Positions 1-7,173 of a stretch of 16,161 nucleotides of DNA are shown here, one piece after another; position 1 is the stretch's first letter; every line of letters begins with the position of its first letter. Both the position numbers and the translations under genes were made by a program. The notes under the pieces are model-generated. The model had not been told where the DNA came from and did not search any database. It worked only from the letters and a program-made list of their open reading frames with translations. This stretch comes from an uncultured Bacilli bacterium (lineage in GTDB: Bacteria > Bacillota_I > Bacilli_A > RF39 > UBA660): contig CAJUCU010000029.1 of NCBI GenBank assembly GCA_910585335.1, forward strand, positions 1 through 16,161, in the 5' to 3' direction.

Positions 1-52
1 TTAACTGGTAACTATTTTTTCTGCTGATTTTTCTTTTTAATAACGGTTGCAT
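1..52 (-). CDS. Start of an unidentified gene, cut by the window edge
   Basis: A minus-strand reading frame starts with ATG at 52 and stays open to position 1, giving 17 codons (MQPLLKRKISRKNSYQL). It is supported by an AAGGAG ribosome binding site 8 bases upstream (about 62-67) and by a promoter further upstream at 81-109. A second in-frame ATG at 61 overlaps the ribosome binding site and is a worse choice. The visible N-terminus is very basic. Too little is visible to name the product or exclude a spurious start. It lies downstream of the pnp terminator, so it is probably a separate transcription unit. Confidence 0.5.
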   Translation of the reverse strand, partial: MQPLLKRKISRKNSYQL

Positions 53-80
53 TGGAAGCATCTCCTTTTCTTTTTCCCCG

Positions 81-109
81 ATGATACACTGATTTTTAAC
101 CTTTGTAAA
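81..109 (-). promoter_or_regulatory. Sigma-A-type promoter for the gene starting at 52
   Basis: On the minus strand a -35 box TTTACA (109-104) and a -10 box TATCAT (86-81) are separated by exactly 17 bases. Transcription would start near 74, leaving a leader of about 20 bases that contains the AAGGAG ribosome binding site. The boxes lie between the pnp terminator and the new start codon, the expected place. Assignment is by consensus match only. Confidence 0.5.
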
Positions 110-138
110 ATGGTCATTTTTTTAAATTTAGACAAGAA

Positions 139-180
139 AAAACTAGAAATTAGAGTTTTCCTTTCTTTATTTCTAGTTTT
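139..180 (-). terminator. Rho-independent terminator after pnp
   Basis: The arms AACTAGAAAT (141-150) and ATTTCTAGTT (169-178) are perfectly complementary, with an 18-base loop. On the minus strand the stem is followed by a T-rich tract (complement of 140-136). It lies about 20 bases past the pnp stop and closes the rpsO–pnp transcription unit. Confidence 0.8.
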
Positions 181-199
181 CAAAGTATATTATATGCTT

Positions 200-2371
200 T
201 TATTTTGTTTTTTCATCTTTTTTGATTTTTTTCTTAGGAAGCGGAAGAGCATCTTTTCTTGAAAAGTTTAGTCTACCTTTTTTGTCTGTTCCGATTGCTT
301 TTACTATGATTTCATCCCCTACAGAGACTACATCTTCTACTTTTTCAATACGTTCATGAGCAAGTTTTGAAATATGAACCATTCCTTCACATCCTGGCCA
401 AGGGGATACAAAGCATCCAAATTCTTCTACTTTTACTACCTTTACTTCATAGATTTTTCCTTCTTCTACTTCTCTTACTACATCTTCTATCATCTGTTTT
501 GTTTTTTCGATGATTTCTTTATCAGAGTGATAGATAATAACACGTCCATCATCTTCTAAATCTACCTTTACCGCATTTATATTGTTAACATCTGTTACAT
601 TTGATGCTTCACAAATAATTTTGGTAATCATCTCTCCACCACGACCAATCACATCTCTAATTTTGGCAGGATTAATCATAAACGTTTCCATCTTTGGTGC
701 ATATTTTGAAACTTCTTTGCGTGGTGCTTTTATCGCTTGTTTCATTACTTTTAATACTTGAAGACGAGCTTTTTTTGCTTGATTTAGTGCTTCTTCTAAG
801 ATTTCACGAGTGACACCTTTAATTTTTATATCCATCTGTAGTGCACAAATACCATTTTCTGTACCTGCTACTTTAAAGTCCATATCTCCTAAATGATCTT
901 CCATTCCTTGAATATCTGTTAGGATAGTATAATCGTCTCCATCCGTAATTAAGCCCATGGCAATTCCTGCTACTGGAGCCTTGATTGGTACTCCTGCTGC
1001 CATTAAAGACATACATCCTGCACAAATAGAAGCTTGGGAAGAAGAACCATTTGATTCTAGTATTTCTGATACAACTCGAATCGTATAAGGAAACTCTTCC
1101 TCACTTGGTATTACTTGAAGAAGGGCTTTTTCCCCTAAAGCTCCATGACCAATTTCGCGACGTCCTGGGGCACCATAACGTCCTGTTTCTCCTACAGAAA
1201 ACTGTGGAAAGTTATAGTGTAGCATGAATCTTTTTTCATCTTCTAGACTTAGTCCATCTAAAATTTGATGTTCTCCTAGGGCTCCTAGCGTTGTTACTGA
1301 TAAACTTTGTGTCTGTCCTCTTGTAAACAAAGCGGATCCATGAGTCCTTGGCAAGAAGTCTACGCTTGCTGATAGCGGTCTAATCTCATCCATTTTACGA
1401 CCATCAGCACGAATATGCTCGCCTACTACAATACGGCGGAATAGCTTATATTCTAGTTTATCTAACACCATTCTTACTTTAGTATATAACTCTTTTAAAG
1501 CATCTTCTTTCAAAGTATCTTCATACTCTTCTTCATAAACTTTTAAAACATCTTCTTTGATGGCATCTACTGCTTGATGCATTTCTAGTTTTTCTTTAAT
1601 GCGTAATGCTTTATCTAATTTTTCTGCTGCAAGGGAATGAATTTTTTCTATCATTTCATTATCGATTTCTAGATATTCATACTCCATTTTTTCTTCGCCA
1701 ATATCAGCGATGATAGATTGTTCAAACTTAATTAATTTTTTAATTTCTTTATGTGCTTTCATTAATCCTTCTAGCATAATATCTTCTTCTAACTCTTTGG
1801 CACTAGACTCTACCATGTTAATGGCATCTTTTGTTCCTGCAACAGTTAAGTCTAAACGAGACTTTTCTAGTTCTTCTGGAGTTGGATTTATGATATATTT
1901 CCCATCTACATACCCCACTTTTACACCAGCGATTGGACCATTAAACGGGATTTTACTAATTGACACAGCAAGAGATGAGGCAAGCATTGCGGTTAATTCT
2001 GGTGAACAATCCTGATCAACACTTAGGACAGTATTAATAATTTGTACTTCATTTTTAAAGTCCTCTGGAAAAAGTGGTCTCATCGGACGGTCAATCATAC
2101 GTGCAGCGAGAGTGGCAGCATCAGTTGGACGTCCTTCTCTTTTAATAAATCCTCCTGGTATTTTACCAACCGAATATAATTTTTCCTGATAGTTTACAGT
2201 AAGTGGAAAAAAATCAGACAATAAGTTTACATTTTTATTCACTACTGCTGCTGCAAGCACTACCGTATCTCCATAACGTACAATCACTGAACCTGTCGCT
2301 TGTTTTGCTACTTCTCCTTGTTCTACTATAATTTTCTTTCCATGAAAGTCTAATTCATATACTTTTTTCAT
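200..2371 (-). CDS. pnp: Polynucleotide phosphorylase (PNPase)
   Basis: PNPase degrades RNA 3'-to-5' by phosphorolysis, releasing nucleoside diphosphates, and is a core enzyme of mRNA turnover. The 723 residues match the usual family length. In order they carry a first RNase PH domain (about 1-140), an all-helical linker domain (about 150-300), a second catalytic RNase PH domain (about 310-545), a KH domain (about 555-615, loop IGRGGE near 575) and an S1 RNA-binding domain (about 635-708). The catalytic segment EDHLGDMDFK places Asp486 and Asp492 at the positions known from E. coli, and the phosphate-binding ESNGSSS lies at about 439-445. The ATG at 2371 follows AAAGGAG by a normal spacing. 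The gene lies downstream of rpsO and a small unknown gene and ends in a terminator. The lysine-rich tail is typical. Nothing suggests inactivation. Confidence 0.97.
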   Translation of the reverse strand: MKKVYELDFHGKKIIVEQGEVAKQATGSVIVRYGDTVVLAAAVVNKNVNLLSDFFPLTVNYQEKLYSVGKIPGGFIKREGRPTDAATLAARMIDRPMRPLFPEDFKNEVQIINTVLSVDQDCSPELTAMLASSLAVSISKIPFNGPIAGVKVGYVDGKYIINPTPEELEKSRLDLTVAGTKDAINMVESSAKELEEDIMLEGLMKAHKEIKKLIKFEQSIIADIGEEKMEYEYLEIDNEMIEKIHSLAAEKLDKALRIKEKLEMHQAVDAIKEDVLKVYEEEYEDTLKEDALKELYTKVRMVLDKLEYKLFRRIVVGEHIRADGRKMDEIRPLSASVDFLPRTHGSALFTRGQTQSLSVTTLGALGEHQILDGLSLEDEKRFMLHYNFPQFSVGETGRYGAPGRREIGHGALGEKALLQVIPSEEEFPYTIRVVSEILESNGSSSQASICAGCMSLMAAGVPIKAPVAGIAMGLITDGDDYTILTDIQGMEDHLGDMDFKVAGTENGICALQMDIKIKGVTREILEEALNQAKKARLQVLKVMKQAIKAPRKEVSKYAPKMETFMINPAKIRDVIGRGGEMITKIICEASNVTDVNNINAVKVDLEDDGRVIIYHSDKEIIEKTKQMIEDVVREVEEGKIYEVKVVKVEEFGCFVSPWPGCEGMVHISKLAHERIEKVEDVVSVGDEIIVKAIGTDKKGRLNFSRKDALPLPKKKIKKDEKTK

Positions 2372-2420
2372 TTACTTCTCCTTTTGTTGTTTTTTATTTC
2401 TTTATGGATACTCCATATGA

Positions 2421-3014
2421 TTACTTTTTAGATTTTAGTACTTCGCTTCTATATCTTTCTAGTACTTTTCTTTTTTCCATTTTCACTTTATTTCTTGTAT
2501 CTTTAAAAACAGATTGAAATGGTACTATTGTACAAGAATCATTACTTATCATATAATCGCCAATATCATAACTATGTTTACCATCATAGTTTATTCCTGT
2601 TTCTAAGTCCAAATAATCTCCCATTCTATCTTGATGATTTTTCTTTTGATATAATAGTGCGGCTGGTTTTAATAGATAACCAGTATAAGTAACTTCTCTT
2701 CCCCAATAAATCATTGGTAAATCTAAGTTTTTATATTCTACCTCTTTATCATCCACTTGATAAATATTGCCGATAAAACATTTTTTTAATTCTAACATTT
2801 CTGTTCTATCATTTTCATAGTTTTTTATAATTTTAGAGGTCCACATACTACGTGTTGGAACGATATCTGTGTATGCAAAGAGGCGGTCTTCTAATAGCAT
2901 AGAAGTGGAAATCGGTTTCTTTGTTTTTAAATTAAAAAATATATTATCTTTTTTATATAATAATACTTCTTCTTGGTCTTTAGTTAAACCAATATAGATA
3001 TTTTTTACATTCAT
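2421..3014 (-). CDS. Unrecognised 197-residue protein between rpsO and pnp
   Basis: I do not recognise this family. The reading frame opens at 3020, but its first ATG is one base from the AGGAG ribosome binding site (3022-3026). The ATG at 3014 is spaced 7 bases and is the likely start (MNVKNIYIGLT). The protein looks soluble, with no signal peptide or membrane segment. It has many aromatic and charged residues, a Tyr/Trp-rich middle (IYWGREVTYTGYLLKP) and a very basic C-terminal helix (KVKMEKRKVLERYRSEV). It follows rpsO by 44 bases, with a possible attenuating hairpin between them, and precedes pnp by 49 bases. Co-transcription with both is likely. The basic tail and the company of S15 and PNPase would fit a nucleic-acid role, but that is inference only. 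Confidence 0.75.
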   Translation of the reverse strand: MNVKNIYIGLTKDQEEVLLYKKDNIFFNLKTKKPISTSMLLEDRLFAYTDIVPTRSMWTSKIIKNYENDRTEMLELKKCFIGNIYQVDDKEVEYKNLDLPMIYWGREVTYTGYLLKPAALLYQKKNHQDRMGDYLDLETGINYDGKHSYDIGDYMISNDSCTIVPFQSVFKDTRNKVKMEKRKVLERYRSEVLKSKK

Positions 3015-3038
3015 AAACATTCTCCTATATAATAAAAA

Positions 3039-3061
3039 TAGACAACAAAAATATGTGTCTA
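3039..3061 (-). terminator. Hairpin on the rpsO stop codon, possible attenuator
   Basis: On the minus strand TAGACA (3061-3056) pairs with TGTCTA (3044-3039) across an 11-base loop and is followed by TTTTTATT. The first three bases of the 5' arm are the rpsO stop codon TAG. The stem is only 6 base pairs and AT-rich, so it is more likely a partial terminator or attenuator than a full stop. It would lower readthrough from the strongly expressed rpsO into the unknown gene and pnp. Confidence 0.4.
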
Positions 3062-3328
3062 CTTTCTTAATCCTAATTTTTTGATTAATTCACGATATCT
3101 TGTAATATCTTGCTTTTGTAAGTATTGTAACATATTACGACGTTGTCCAACTTTCTTTAGAAGTCCACGTCTTGAATGATAATCATGAATATGTGTTTTT
3201 AAGTGTTCTGTTAAGTCGTTAATCTCTTTTGTTAAAAGAGCAATTTGTACTTCAGCAGAACCTGTATCATTTTTTCCTCTTGCAAATTCTGATACAATTG
3301 TTGCTTTTTCTTCTTTTGTTAAAGCCAT
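3059..3328 (-). CDS. rpsO: 30S ribosomal protein S15
   Basis: S15 is a primary binder of the 16S rRNA central domain and nucleates platform assembly. The 89-residue length is exactly typical. Signature stretches are visible: the N-terminal helix ending in GSAEVQIALLT (about 23-33), HDYHSRRGLLKKVGQRRNML (about 48-67) with the rRNA-contacting H-x6-G region, and the C-terminal YRELIKKLGLRK. The start ATG at 3328 follows an AAAGGAAG ribosome binding site. The gene has its own promoter, overlapping the end of the upstream unknown gene, and a structured leader that could serve autoregulation. The order truB–(ribF)–rpsO–pnp is a long-conserved bacterial arrangement and is kept here with two unknown genes. 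Confidence 0.98.
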   Translation of the reverse strand: MALTKEEKATIVSEFARGKNDTGSAEVQIALLTKEINDLTEHLKTHIHDYHSRRGLLKKVGQRRNMLQYLQKQDITRYRELIKKLGLRK

Positions 3329-3353
3329 TTTTTCTCTTCCTTTCTAAATAAAT

Positions 3354-3405
3354 TCACTAAATACTGAGTATAGAGTCGGAAAATCTCTAAACTAAGTACC
3401 AGTAA
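3354..3405 (-). promoter_or_regulatory. Structured rpsO leader, candidate S15 autoregulatory element
   Basis: The short leader between the rpsO promoter and its ribosome binding site can fold into one interrupted hairpin. TTACT (3405-3401) pairs with AGTGA (3358-3354), including one G-U pair. TACTTAG (3398-3392) pairs with CTCAGTA (3368-3362) with one mismatch. TAGAG (3389-3385) pairs with CTCTA (3375-3371), leaving a 9-base loop. Transcription would start at the foot of this structure, and the ribosome binding site follows about 10 bases after it. S15 is known to repress its own translation in several bacteria through leaders of unrelated shape; that this one does so is inference. Confidence 0.45.
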
Positions 3406-3413
3406 GCATTTAT

Positions 3414-3442
3414 AGTATACTAGTATTTATGATTTTTTGCAA
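3414..3442 (-). promoter_or_regulatory. Sigma-A-type promoter for rpsO
   Basis: The -35 box TTGCAA (3442-3437) and -10 box TATACT (3419-3414) are separated by exactly 17 bases. The -35 box lies inside the last codons of the upstream 390-residue gene, so rpsO can be transcribed independently. The spacer carries a perfect 10-base palindrome ATACTAGTAT (3417-3426) overlapping the -10 box. It may be incidental in such AT-rich DNA or may be an operator. The predicted start is near 3407. Confidence 0.65.
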
Positions 3443-4599
3443 GTATTATTCTTACAAAATACAAAGTTACTGACTTCTTCTGGTTCTCTTAAGTCTTCTA
3501 ATGCTAGGATTTCACTCGTGTATTGATTTTCATAATCGGTTAGACTTTTATTTTTTAAGGCCTCATTTTGTAATAGCTTTTCGCTTTGTAGTGAGTAGGT
3601 CTCCAAATCATCATAATTTAAACATCCCATTATTTCTTCTTTATTATCACTTTGAATAAAGCGTGGATCTAGTATGGTTTGATAACACATTTCTTTCATT
3701 TCTAGTGTATCTCTATTTAGGAAAGAATAATATTCTTCTCTACTTTCGACTAACTCTTCCCCACTTTTTTCTGTTGTAATACTTTGCACTAATTCTTTAA
3801 ATGGTTCCTTAATTTGTCCATCTTTAATCCCTCTTACAGATATATCCATAAAGTCTTTAAAAGCATAAAAGACAAAACTTGCCACTTCTTCTTCACTATT
3901 ACCATATTCTTCTGCTAACGTTTCTAAGTAATCATAAGGATAAGAATTTTGATAGAACTCTGTATGAGCATATCTTGTTTTTATCATTTCTATCATTGCT
4001 TTAAAATTCGCTGCTTTCATTTGTTGAATGCCTGTATAGTAGTAATCTGCAAGAAAGAAGAGTTTATCATTATAGTTTTCCATGTAATAGCGTCGATTTT
4101 CATCTTTCATGCATAATACGCCCCATATATCCATTTTTTGATGGTCATTATAGAACTTTACAAACTCTTTTTCCGTTAAAATATACATTTTGTCACTATC
4201 TATAATTCCTGTTGTTATTTTTTGTAGTATTTTTAAATAAAATGTATCTGGATATAAAGTTTCTTGTTTTTCCAATTGTTTTTGATGTCTTTCTACAAAA
4301 CTTGGCTTTTCTTCTATCAGTGTTACTTTTTCAAAAAGAATTTGTAATTTTTCTTCTTGTTGATTCACAAATTTACTTGAAGCAAAAACATCGCTTAAAA
4401 TCCACTCTCCTACTTCCTTTGATACTTCTGTTAAAACTTTTTCTGTTTGATAGATATCTTTCACGATTTCATTTCGTTCTACTGCTTTCATAAGATTTAA
4501 AAGCGTGATATTGTCTCTATTTATTTGATCATATTTTTTGGCTAGCCTTTTTAGGGCACTATAACTTTTTATTGTATCCATCCATTCTGCTATTTTCAT
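3427..4599 (-). CDS. Unrecognised 390-residue helical protein in the ribF position
   Basis: I do not recognise this protein. It appears cytoplasmic and largely helical, rich in Glu, Lys, Tyr and Asn, with no signal peptide, membrane segment or nucleotide-binding motif. A Tyr-rich centre (RRYYMENYNDK, then ADYYYTGIQQM, about 168-195) and a C-terminus with two cysteines (FCKNNTCKKS) are the only notable features. ATG at 4599 follows GAGGAAAG at good spacing. It lies 39 bases after truB and has its own predicted promoter there. In many Firmicutes this slot between truB and rpsO holds ribF (FAD synthetase), but none of the RibF nucleotidyltransferase or flavokinase motifs is seen, so it is not a divergent ribF on visible evidence. 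Its acidic, helix-rich make-up could suit a scaffold or adaptor; this is a guess. Confidence 0.8.
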   Translation of the reverse strand: MKIAEWMDTIKSYSALKRLAKKYDQINRDNITLLNLMKAVERNEIVKDIYQTEKVLTEVSKEVGEWILSDVFASSKFVNQQEEKLQILFEKVTLIEEKPSFVERHQKQLEKQETLYPDTFYLKILQKITTGIIDSDKMYILTEKEFVKFYNDHQKMDIWGVLCMKDENRRYYMENYNDKLFFLADYYYTGIQQMKAANFKAMIEMIKTRYAHTEFYQNSYPYDYLETLAEEYGNSEEEVASFVFYAFKDFMDISVRGIKDGQIKEPFKELVQSITTEKSGEELVESREEYYSFLNRDTLEMKEMCYQTILDPRFIQSDNKEEIMGCLNYDDLETYSLQSEKLLQNEALKNKSLTDYENQYTSEILALEDLREPEEVSNFVFCKNNTCKKS

Positions 4600-4630
4600 T
4601 TTCTTTCCTCACTTCTTTTTGCTCGAGTTT

Positions 4631-4659
4631 ATTCTATATCAGCAATGAGGTGTCGTCAA
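4631..4659 (-). promoter_or_regulatory. Sigma-A-type promoter for the 390-residue gene
   Basis: The -35 box TTGACG (4659-4654) and -10 box TAGAAT (4636-4631) are separated by 17 bases. The -35 box lies within the last codons of the VanY–TruB gene, and the predicted start near 4624 leaves a leader of about 25 bases. Readthrough from truB is also possible because no terminator separates the two. Confidence 0.55.
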
Positions 4660-6054
4660 GACTTTCCACGCAACTAATTCTTCTTTTTCTGTTTTGTAGA
4701 TAGCGAGCAACTTTTTTTCTTCATTTAAAATTAGATATATCCCATCTTTTTTTTGGCCTCTTGCTAGCTTTTGCCCATTTTTTACTTTGATTTCTGTTTT
4801 TTTATCTACTATTATTGATTGGTAATTAGAAAGGGACTGTTCTAAAGAGAGCAATGTGGCTTGTCCAGATTTTAACTCATCTAGCGTATAAGAATTTTCC
4901 AAGGAAAAGTTGCCTTGTTTTACTCTTCTTAATTCTAACATGGTAGCTGGTGTTTTTAAATTTTCTGCTATATCACGAATTAAGCTTCTAATATAGGTTC
5001 CTTTACTTACTACAGTCCGAAAAGTGAATGTAGTAGAAGTCTCTTCTAGTAGTTCTAACTCTTTTATCGTTACTTCTTTTTTTGGTAGGATTACTTCTTC
5101 TTTTTTTCGGGCATATTCATAAAGTTTTTTCCCTTTTACTTTTACGGCAGAATAGATTGGTACTTCTTGAAGATAGTTTCTTGGAAACTCTTTTAAAACT
5201 TTGACTATTTCTAAGTTTTCTTTTACACTCTCTTCTTTTAATACTTTACCTGTAATATCAAGCGTATCTGTTTCTAGTCCTAGTTTCACTGTAGCGATAT
5301 ATTCTTTATAAGATGCGGTCAATAGTTCCGAGATTTTGGTTGCTTTTCCGATGGTTATTACTAAGATGCCTGTGGCAAGAGGATCTAGTGTTCCTGTATG
5401 ACCGACCTTTTTCGTATAGAAATAACGACTTACTATATTTACAACATCACGTGAGGTCATATCTTTTTCTTTATCTATTACAAGAACTCCTGTTAAATTT
5501 TCATAATACTCTTCTAGTGTTTTTTCTTCTTCATATAGCTTTTGGGCAAGAGATTCACCTAAATAGCGAATATGCCAAGGTTCGTAGGGATATTTTGTTA
5601 TTTTCTCTTTTCCTTCGGGGTATCTTAGAATAAATCCAAACTGGGATAAGTAAGGAACTATTTTTTTATATGTTTCTTTTTCTTTCATTAATTCATTATT
5701 ATCTATTAAAAATGCTCCCTCTTTTTCTATTGATAAATCAATACAAAGACCCGTATGATGTTCGCTTTTACCAACGGGTGCCACTATGGCCTCAGCATAA
5801 GATGTACCATATTTTCTTTCTATCTCATCATAAACCTTTTGTTGTTCTTCTATGCTTCTATAACCAGATAAAATTCCTATTTTTATGTTTTCTTTTTCAT
5901 CTAACACTTTTTTTAATTTACAATATGCATCATATGTTTTCTGCTCTATTTCTACATCTTCGTCATCCACATTTTTGGTAGTTATTAATACGCAATCTTG
6001 AAACATATCTTCTTTTATTTTATGTTTTTTATTTACTAATGCTTGATAATACAT
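4639..6054 (-). CDS. truB: Fusion of VanY-like D,D-carboxypeptidase and TruB tRNA pseudouridine-55 synthase
   Basis: One 471-residue frame joins two enzymes. Residues about 1-185 form a peptidase-M15B (VanY/DdcB) domain: SGYRS (63-67), SEHHTGLCID (97-106, giving zinc ligands His99 and Asp106), and EPWHIRY with Glu158 and His161. Residues about 188-471 are TruB, which isomerises U55 in the T-loop of tRNA: GVLVIDKEKDMTSRDVV, the catalytic Asp224 in GHTGTLDPLATG, then YSAVKVKGKKLYEYAR and RSLIRDIAENL. Both active sites look complete. There is no signal peptide or membrane segment, so the VanY part would be cytoplasmic, unlike ordinary cell-wall VanY enzymes. No in-frame start codon lies between Met123 and Met199 (the latter inside TruB), so TruB can be made only as the fusion. 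ATG at 6054 follows GAGGG. VanY and TruB identity is firm; the purpose of the join is unknown. Confidence 0.93.
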   Translation of the reverse strand: MYYQALVNKKHKIKEDMFQDCVLITTKNVDDEDVEIEQKTYDAYCKLKKVLDEKENIKIGILSGYRSIEEQQKVYDEIERKYGTSYAEAIVAPVGKSEHHTGLCIDLSIEKEGAFLIDNNELMKEKETYKKIVPYLSQFGFILRYPEGKEKITKYPYEPWHIRYLGESLAQKLYEEEKTLEEYYENLTGVLVIDKEKDMTSRDVVNIVSRYFYTKKVGHTGTLDPLATGILVITIGKATKISELLTASYKEYIATVKLGLETDTLDITGKVLKEESVKENLEIVKVLKEFPRNYLQEVPIYSAVKVKGKKLYEYARKKEEVILPKKEVTIKELELLEETSTTFTFRTVVSKGTYIRSLIRDIAENLKTPATMLELRRVKQGNFSLENSYTLDELKSGQATLLSLEQSLSNYQSIIVDKKTEIKVKNGQKLARGQKKDGIYLILNEEKKLLAIYKTEKEELVAWKVLTTPHC

Positions 6055-6124
6055 ACTTTTCCCTCATATAATCTATCGAAAACATTTCTCTCTTCGATTG
6101 GATTCTTTCTTTTTTTCTTCTTTT

Positions 6125-6153
6125 ATTTTAAACCTATTCCATCTTTTTTACAA
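6125..6153 (-). promoter_or_regulatory. Sigma-A-type promoter for the VanY–TruB gene
   Basis: The -35 box TTGTAA (6153-6148) and -10 box TAAAAT (6130-6125) are separated by exactly 17 bases. The predicted start near 6118 gives a leader of about 64 bases, in which ATCGAA and TTCGAT (about 6099-6074) can form a small hairpin upstream of the GAGGG ribosome binding site. The -35 box directly abuts the T-tract of the preceding gene's terminator. Confidence 0.55.
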
Positions 6154-6236
6154 AAAAAGTAGTTATTATTAGTAAAATCTTTATTTATAAGCATGTATAT
6201 AAGTTTTTAGAGATATTTTACTATTAATTTACTACT
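6152..6236 (-). terminator. Likely terminator after the kinase-like gene
   Basis: On the minus strand AGTAGT (6236-6231) pairs with ACTACT (6163-6158), and AGTAAAAT (6222-6215) pairs with ATTTTACT (6178-6171). An AT-rich internal loop separates the two helices, and the 36-base apical loop may fold further. The structure ends directly in seven T residues (complement of 6158-6152). The large loop makes it less typical than the other terminators in the window. Confidence 0.5.
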
Positions 6237-6259
6237 ATATATATTTTTTTAATCGAATA

Positions 6260-7123
6260 TTATTTTTTTATAAGCGTCTTTATTGAAGCATTAGGAGAAG
6301 GCATAACTAATTTATATTTTTCTGCAAGTGTATAAAGCTCATTACCTAGAAACTCATTCGCTATTGCTGGTTGAAATAATTTCCATACTTTTTGTTGTAT
6401 ATCAGAATCATTTAAGTTAATTATAGAAAATATTTCATCTAAGGTAATTATTCTACCAGTCTCTGGATTTATTCTATTAACTGCAGCTAAATTAATTCCA
6501 AATACATCAACAAAATATAGGAAGATTGCGCTTTTTATATCTAATTCTTTTGTGAATAAACCTGATTTATAATCATAGTATTTTTCGCTTAATACTTCCC
6601 TAGGTGTTCCTAAAAAATCTGAAAAACCCACTGCTGGCATTTGTTTTATCTGTAAACCATCATAATCTATGAAAAACACTTTACCATCAGCAGTAATTCT
6701 AATATTTTCTGTTGTACACAAATCAGGGAAAACTATTCCAGTATTATTTCCATCTTTTATGTTATTTTCAATTTGAGAGTGAAGATTTGCGTAACTAGTT
6801 AAGTCAAATATATTTTCATAATAATCAGTAAAATCAACGCCTGGAATATAGGGCATTGTATAAGCTTTAACAATATTTTTATCCTCGAGCATTATAGTTG
6901 GCCAAGAGAAATTAGTGAAACCAGTTAAATTTTCCATTTCACTTAGTCTAGTTTCTAAATTGTAACCAGTACTAGATATTATTTTTAGCAACTTATCATC
7001 GAGTATTTTTAGCAATTCCCCATTAGGAAGCTTTATTATTGTAGTATCTTTACATCTTTTTAATATTTTATATCCTTTGTTTTCGTTTAAAAATTCTTTT
7101 AATTTTAACTTTGGTATTCCCAT
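6260..7123 (-). CDS. Protein-kinase-fold protein, orphan and divergent
   Basis: The 287 residues follow the order of a protein-kinase fold. A basic N-terminus leads to a strand with a candidate ATP-anchoring lysine (PNGELLKILD, Lys39). A hinge-like AYTMPYIPG follows at about 87-95. The catalytic-loop equivalent PDLCTTENI (Asp134, Asn140) replaces the usual HRD-x4-N and is one residue longer. The metal-binding DFG equivalent is FIDYDG (Asp153), followed by an activation-segment LGTPREVLSEKY (171-182) and the helix-F Asp195 in KELDIKSAIFLYF. The key acidic and amide residues are present, so activity is plausible, but no glycine-rich loop is evident. No membrane segment or sensor domain is seen. 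It has its own promoter and terminator and lies between polC and truB, where housekeeping genes usually sit. A phosphotransferase of another type, or a pseudokinase, is possible. The target is unknown. Confidence 0.7.
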   Translation of the reverse strand: MGIPKLKLKEFLNENKGYKILKRCKDTTIIKLPNGELLKILDDKLLKIISSTGYNLETRLSEMENLTGFTNFSWPTIMLEDKNIVKAYTMPYIPGVDFTDYYENIFDLTSYANLHSQIENNIKDGNNTGIVFPDLCTTENIRITADGKVFFIDYDGLQIKQMPAVGFSDFLGTPREVLSEKYYDYKSGLFTKELDIKSAIFLYFVDVFGINLAAVNRINPETGRIITLDEIFSIINLNDSDIQQKVWKLFQPAIANEFLGNELYTLAEKYKLVMPSPNASIKTLIKK

Positions 7124-7144
7124 AATATTTCCCCATTGCTAAAA

Positions 7145-7173
7145 ATACTATTCTTTTTTTTTATGTTTGTCAA
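7145..7173 (-). promoter_or_regulatory. Sigma-A-type promoter for the kinase-like gene
   Basis: A consensus -35 box TTGACA (7173-7168) and a -10 box TAGTAT (7150-7145) are separated by 17 bases. Transcription would start near 7138, giving a very short leader of about 15 bases. That leader contains the TGGGGAAA ribosome binding site upstream of the ATG at 7123. Confidence 0.65.
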
